Source: an uncultured Lachnospiraceae bacterium
GTDB taxonomy: Bacteria > Bacillota > Clostridia > Lachnospirales > Lachnospiraceae
Length of the DNA stretch: 64,000 nt
Direction of reading: 5' to 3'
Assembly (NCBI GenBank): GCA_947631685.1
Contig: CANRMI010000009.1
Span: 41,462 to 105,461, forward strand
Below are positions 61,066-64,000 of the stretch, one piece after another. Each line of letters begins with the position of its first letter. Within the stretch, counting starts at the first letter, position 1. The notes below the pieces were generated by a model. The model was given only the letters and a program-made list of their open reading frames with translations. It had not been told where the DNA came from and searched no databases. The position numbers and the translations under genes were made by a program.

Positions 61066-61701
61066 TTACCTTTCGCCACACCGTTTTAACAGAATCCTGC
61101 CCGCGCCGTAACTGCCTGCCGCCAAGAGTCCCTCCGCTGCCAAAACACCCAGCACCGGCACTCCCGTCTCTCTGTCATACCACGCGCTCTGAAAATACAT
61201 GCCCCATCTGCCGTACATCCATATGGCAAGCCTGCCAAGCAGGATACTCCCCAGGAAGCTGAGCCCCTCCAGCAAAAGCAGCACTCCGGGTGCGGGCCCT
61301 TTCAGCCCCATAAGTTCCAGCAGCATAAAGAGCGATAGTATCGATATCAAATGCCCACACCATAGAAGCAATATTTTCCATATTTCCGGTGAAACTCCGC
61401 CCGGACTCACCCCGTCCGCCGCAGCAGCCACGCAAAACAGGATTGCCCCCGCAGTCATTCCAAACCTGACTCCCCTGAAAAATTTTGCCGTCCACCACCT
61501 TTTTTCCGTCCCGTAACGAAAGCGGGCCAGAAGCTCCATTCTGCTTCTCTTTTCCAGCCAGATTCCTTCCGCCAGCAGACACACGGTAAGGGGCAGAAGC
61601 CACCGGATCAGCCCCAGGAACAATTTGTCATAGTCAATCCCAAAGTCCATGTTCACCTGTACGCCGCCGAAATACCGCAAAACCGTCTCCCATGTCTTCA
61701 T
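61066..61701 (-). CDS. Membrane protein, likely ABC-2 permease-type subunit
   Basis: This 211-residue protein with about six hydrophobic segments has no family I recognise by name. The segment 'EKRSRMELLARFRYGTEKRWW' resembles the cytoplasmic loop by which such permeases touch the ATPase. GGGAGGAAG precedes the ATG at 61701, which overlaps the preceding gene by 4 bases. It is one of three membrane proteins in the cluster. Confidence 0.75.
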   Translation of the reverse strand: MKTWETVLRYFGGVQVNMDFGIDYDKLFLGLIRWLLPLTVCLLAEGIWLEKRSRMELLARFRYGTEKRWWTAKFFRGVRFGMTAGAILFCVAAAADGVSPGGVSPEIWKILLLWCGHLISILSLFMLLELMGLKGPAPGVLLLLEGLSFLGSILLGRLAIWMYGRWGMYFQSAWYDRETGVPVLGVLAAEGLLAAGSYGAGRILLKRCGER

Positions 61702-62519
61702 TGGCTTCCTCCCTGCCTCTCCGAAAATTCCACTTTTGCCACCGCAAAAAACGACACAACCGCCATTAAGAATAACGCCACGCATGTCAAACACGGATAC
61801 CTCCAGAAACGATACGGGCTGCCGGATTCATACACAGGACTCCATGGTATCTGGACCCAGAACGACAGCACGATACTCCCCAAATGGGAAACCGCCACCG
61901 CCAAGAATCCCCAGAAGTTCCCAAACATCAGGCTGCACACATATAGGAGAACCCCCATTAACGCCAGGCCGCAGAACAGATAGACAAAGGCCGCCAAAAA
62001 GGCCTGTGGCACCGTCATCTGTTTCATCATCGTCTCACCCTCGAAAAAAAGATGATATTTCCGGGCCGCAGCGTTCTCCGGAAACTTTGCCAGCAGATAG
62101 ACCGGCCCACTCCAGAGCTTTCCCCAAAAACCAAGGGGCATACTGGCCAGAACGGAGCTTACTGCAAGACATACCGCATACCCTAAACTCTGCATCAGGA
62201 CATAACAGAGCATTCCCAGATTCCAGATACGTCTGCCGCTGCGATACAACTGCAGCTCGGTGCCTTTCCCAATAAAAGGCGCGTCCGCAAGGATAAGCAA
62301 ATAGCCTAACGGCCACAGCCTGCCCGTAAAAGCCTGGCATTGTGTCACCACGAAGCCCTCCAGCAGATTGACGGGCTCTTTCATCGCTTCCGCATACTTC
62401 AAAAAGTCATTGCATCCCAGGCCAAGAAAAGTCAGCCCCAGCAAATACCCCATCCAGACTCTGGGACTTTGCATTGCCCGTCTCCACATCCCTGCCGCCA
62501 GAACAACCGATCTACGCAT
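61698..62519 (-). CDS. Multi-spanning membrane protein of the right-end ABC cluster
   Basis: This 273-residue protein has about six hydrophobic segments and no family I can name. GGAGGTG lies 7 bases before the ATG at 62519; the track extension to 62825 is inside the upstream permease gene and not used. It overlaps the permease gene end by 8 bases and the following gene by 4. The tight overlaps suggest that the three membrane proteins assemble at fixed ratios. Confidence 0.75.
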   Translation of the reverse strand: MRRSVVLAAGMWRRAMQSPRVWMGYLLGLTFLGLGCNDFLKYAEAMKEPVNLLEGFVVTQCQAFTGRLWPLGYLLILADAPFIGKGTELQLYRSGRRIWNLGMLCYVLMQSLGYAVCLAVSSVLASMPLGFWGKLWSGPVYLLAKFPENAAARKYHLFFEGETMMKQMTVPQAFLAAFVYLFCGLALMGVLLYVCSLMFGNFWGFLAVAVSHLGSIVLSFWVQIPWSPVYESGSPYRFWRYPCLTCVALFLMAVVSFFAVAKVEFSERQGGSQ

Positions 62520-63261
62520 CCCGACACCTCCGTAAAAATCCCGCCATGGCGGCTCCCGCGGCAAGCAAAATCCAGCCGCACTCCATGACGGCAGAGTACA
62601 GATGCCCGTAATCGTCCCCCCGCACAAGCAGTGACGGAGCAAAAAAGCCTCCCACCGGCAGGACATACAGACACTCATACAGCACAAAGGGGGCGAGCAG
62701 TGCCACATACGGATTGGGCATCCACACAGCAAACGCAAGCCCAACCAATGCCCAGGCCGCACCAAAGAGAAATCCCAGCACAGTCTTGGCGGCCACCACC
62801 ATGCCCGGTCCGTAAGTCTGTGCAACCTGCATGAGCGTCACATTCATATCCACTCTGGCATATGTGGTGTCGGTGATTTCCGGCAGCCCCGTTCCCAGGC
62901 TGGCGAGACAGATAAGCAGCATGGGAATTCCCACGATCAGGCCCCCGGACAGAGCCACGCTGACGATCCGCGTCATGGCATATTCCTTTGCGCTCATCCT
63001 GCTTAAAATAAATCTGTAATAACCGCTCTCATATTCCTGGCAGAACCGGGATGCATACCCCAACACCGGGAATACCGGCGCGAAAACAGTAAAGCCGGAC
63101 GCCGCCATGATGTTGACCACCGCATAATAAAAGCTCCCCGCGCCCACGGATTCCCGAAAGAAATTCCAGGCAAGCAGCGTCCCCAGCCCTGAGATTCCCG
63201 CCGCGAATCCCGGGTTCAAGATGCTTCTCCTTATATCCTGTCCTAAAAATTTCCGGCTCAT
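62512..63261 (-). CDS. ABC-2 type permease of the right-end cluster
   Basis: This 249-residue protein has six hydrophobic segments. The stretch 'FCQEYESGYYRFILSRMSAKEYAMTRI' after the second segment is typical of ABC-2 permeases and is followed by the usual 'VSVALSGGLIVGIPMLLI'. It starts 5 bases after the stop of the edge gene and overlaps the next membrane gene by 8 bases. It is the most permease-like of the three membrane proteins. Confidence 0.82.
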   Translation of the reverse strand: MSRKFLGQDIRRSILNPGFAAGISGLGTLLAWNFFRESVGAGSFYYAVVNIMAASGFTVFAPVFPVLGYASRFCQEYESGYYRFILSRMSAKEYAMTRIVSVALSGGLIVGIPMLLICLASLGTGLPEITDTTYARVDMNVTLMQVAQTYGPGMVVAAKTVLGFLFGAAWALVGLAFAVWMPNPYVALLAPFVLYECLYVLPVGGFFAPSLLVRGDDYGHLYSAVMECGWILLAAGAAMAGFLRRCRDA

Positions 63262-63266
63262 ATTCT

Positions 63267-64000
63267 TTATTTCACCCTCTCCACTTCACCCGTGACTCCG
63301 TTGATGCAGATATTGTCGACCGCCTCTGGAGATATTCCTTCCAGGCCCGCATACTTCTCCACATAATCCTCCACCGTGATGTAAATATGCCATACCGGAA
63401 CAAGCTCCAGCTGCTCCCGGTATTCCATCTCACCCTGCACCTGCGTATTGGGCAGCGGATAATACTCCAGTTCCACATGGTCAAAGACCATCCTTTCATC
63501 TGTCATGATCAAACCGTTGTCCAGATATTGTTCAAGACACTGCTCGATCTTTTCAAAGGGAAGAACTGTCACAGGCTCCTTTTTCCCAATCCTGGCACAA
63601 AAGTTACTGAGATTCAATTCCGATACGCCGTCCGGCGTAACGCAGGCCCAGCCTATGGGATAGATTTCTCCCAGCGTATATACCACCGTTTCCTTTATCA
63701 TGGAAACTCCTTCCTGGACCGGGGCAAAGAAAAGTTCATAATAGCTGTCTCCGTCCCCTTTACAATAGCGGATCTGCCAAAAGGACACTTCTTTGATTCC
63801 AAGTGGCTCCAGCTTGTCCAACAGGATCCGCTTCGCCTCTCTCAACGGAAACGCTCCCTCCGTATCCGTCTGCGACGGCGGTATCTGCTCGTCGTCATAG
63901 ACAGCCATGCCGATCACACGCTCCCACAGGACCGAATCTTTATAACCCACCGAGGTGTGTCCGGCAAGGGAAGCCTCCCTCTGCCCGGCGGAAAACTGAA
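63267..64000 (-). CDS. Extracytoplasmic-type protein of unknown function, C-terminal part
   Basis: The track ORF starts at a GTG (63950), but the frame stays open to the window end with a natural-looking peptide, so the true start lies outside and this is the C-terminal ~244 residues. It is soluble, and the last residues 'VPVWHIYITVEDYVEKY' and 'INGVTGEVERVK' have the pattern of PepSY-like domains that end near the membrane in Firmicute accessory proteins. It precedes the permease by 5 bases. I cannot name a family. Confidence 0.7.
   Translation of the reverse strand, partial: QFSAGQREASLAGHTSVGYKDSVLWERVIGMAVYDDEQIPPSQTDTEGAFPLREAKRILLDKLEPLGIKEVSFWQIRYCKGDGDSYYELFFAPVQEGVSMIKETVVYTLGEIYPIGWACVTPDGVSELNLSNFCARIGKKEPVTVLPFEKIEQCLEQYLDNGLIMTDERMVFDHVELEYYPLPNTQVQGEMEYREQLELVPVWHIYITVEDYVEKYAGLEGISPEAVDNICINGVTGEVERVK

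Noticed and set aside
1-64000. tRNA, rRNA, insertion sequence or prophage genes
   Set aside because: No cloverleaf-like gap, transposase, integrase or phage structural gene was seen on either strand.

Overview
The window looks like a chromosomal segment of a Firmicute of class Clostridia, most likely family Lachnospiraceae. The base composition is balanced, ribosome binding sites of the AAGGAGG type are strong, and many promoters fit TTGACA-17-TATAAT. The gene orders rho-rpmE-yqhQ-prmC-prfA and tig-clpP-clpX-lon-engB are clostridial, and one gene pair matches the Lachnospiraceae families I recall as DUF5716/DUF5717. The genus cannot be fixed by eye. I saw no rRNA, tRNA, CRISPR array, prophage or insertion sequence, and no gene-free gap above about 300 bases.

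Layout: 1-5.7 kb holds a subtilase cut by the window edge, an AraC regulator, an M18 aminopeptidase with a DMT exporter, and a two-gene ABC exporter. From 5.7 to 13.6 kb, read on the minus strand, a translation block (rho, rpmE, yqhQ, prmC, prfA) continues into a GNAT gene and larB-larC for the nickel-pincer cofactor. From 13.7 to 16.4 kb is a plant-polysaccharide pair (GH105, GH43). From 16.5 to 18.3 kb are a GT28-type glycolipid glycosyltransferase and a PlsY-like acyltransferase. From 18.3 to 20.4 kb are an ECF sigma factor, its probable anti-sigma factor and an atypical response regulator. VanZ, truA and an AI-2E-type membrane protein lead into the proteostasis block engB-lon-clpX-clpP-tig (23-29.5 kb).

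From 29.5 to 36.5 kb are a lipoprotein plus a fused permease-ATPase importer, a YkgJ/DUF2156 pair, a SEC-C methionine aminopeptidase, and a LysR-HAD pair. From 36.6 to 41.7 kb are purine genes purC-purF-purB and purA, the last with its own promoter and a structured leader. From 41.8 to 48.7 kb is a tightly coupled four-gene cassette: a giant beta-sandwich/alpha-solenoid protein, an Hsp70/actin-fold ATPase-like protein, a helical protein and a coiled-coil membrane protein. It is the best candidate here for an undescribed system. From 48.8 kb on come a SpoIID-like/peptidoglycan-binding protein, an HD hydrolase, degV, a GreA-type factor, htpG under a perfect CIRCE operator, a PrsA-like lipoprotein, ilvE, folA, thyA and a beta-CASP ribonuclease-like protein. 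The right end holds a fragment of a membrane-domain regulator and a five-gene ABC cluster that runs off the window.

Functional themes are translation and protein quality control, purine and folate/thymidylate synthesis, envelope lipid and peptidoglycan work, and several efflux or uptake ABC systems. Start codons were adjusted from the ORF track where a Shine-Dalgarno site, a promoter or family length decided the matter.
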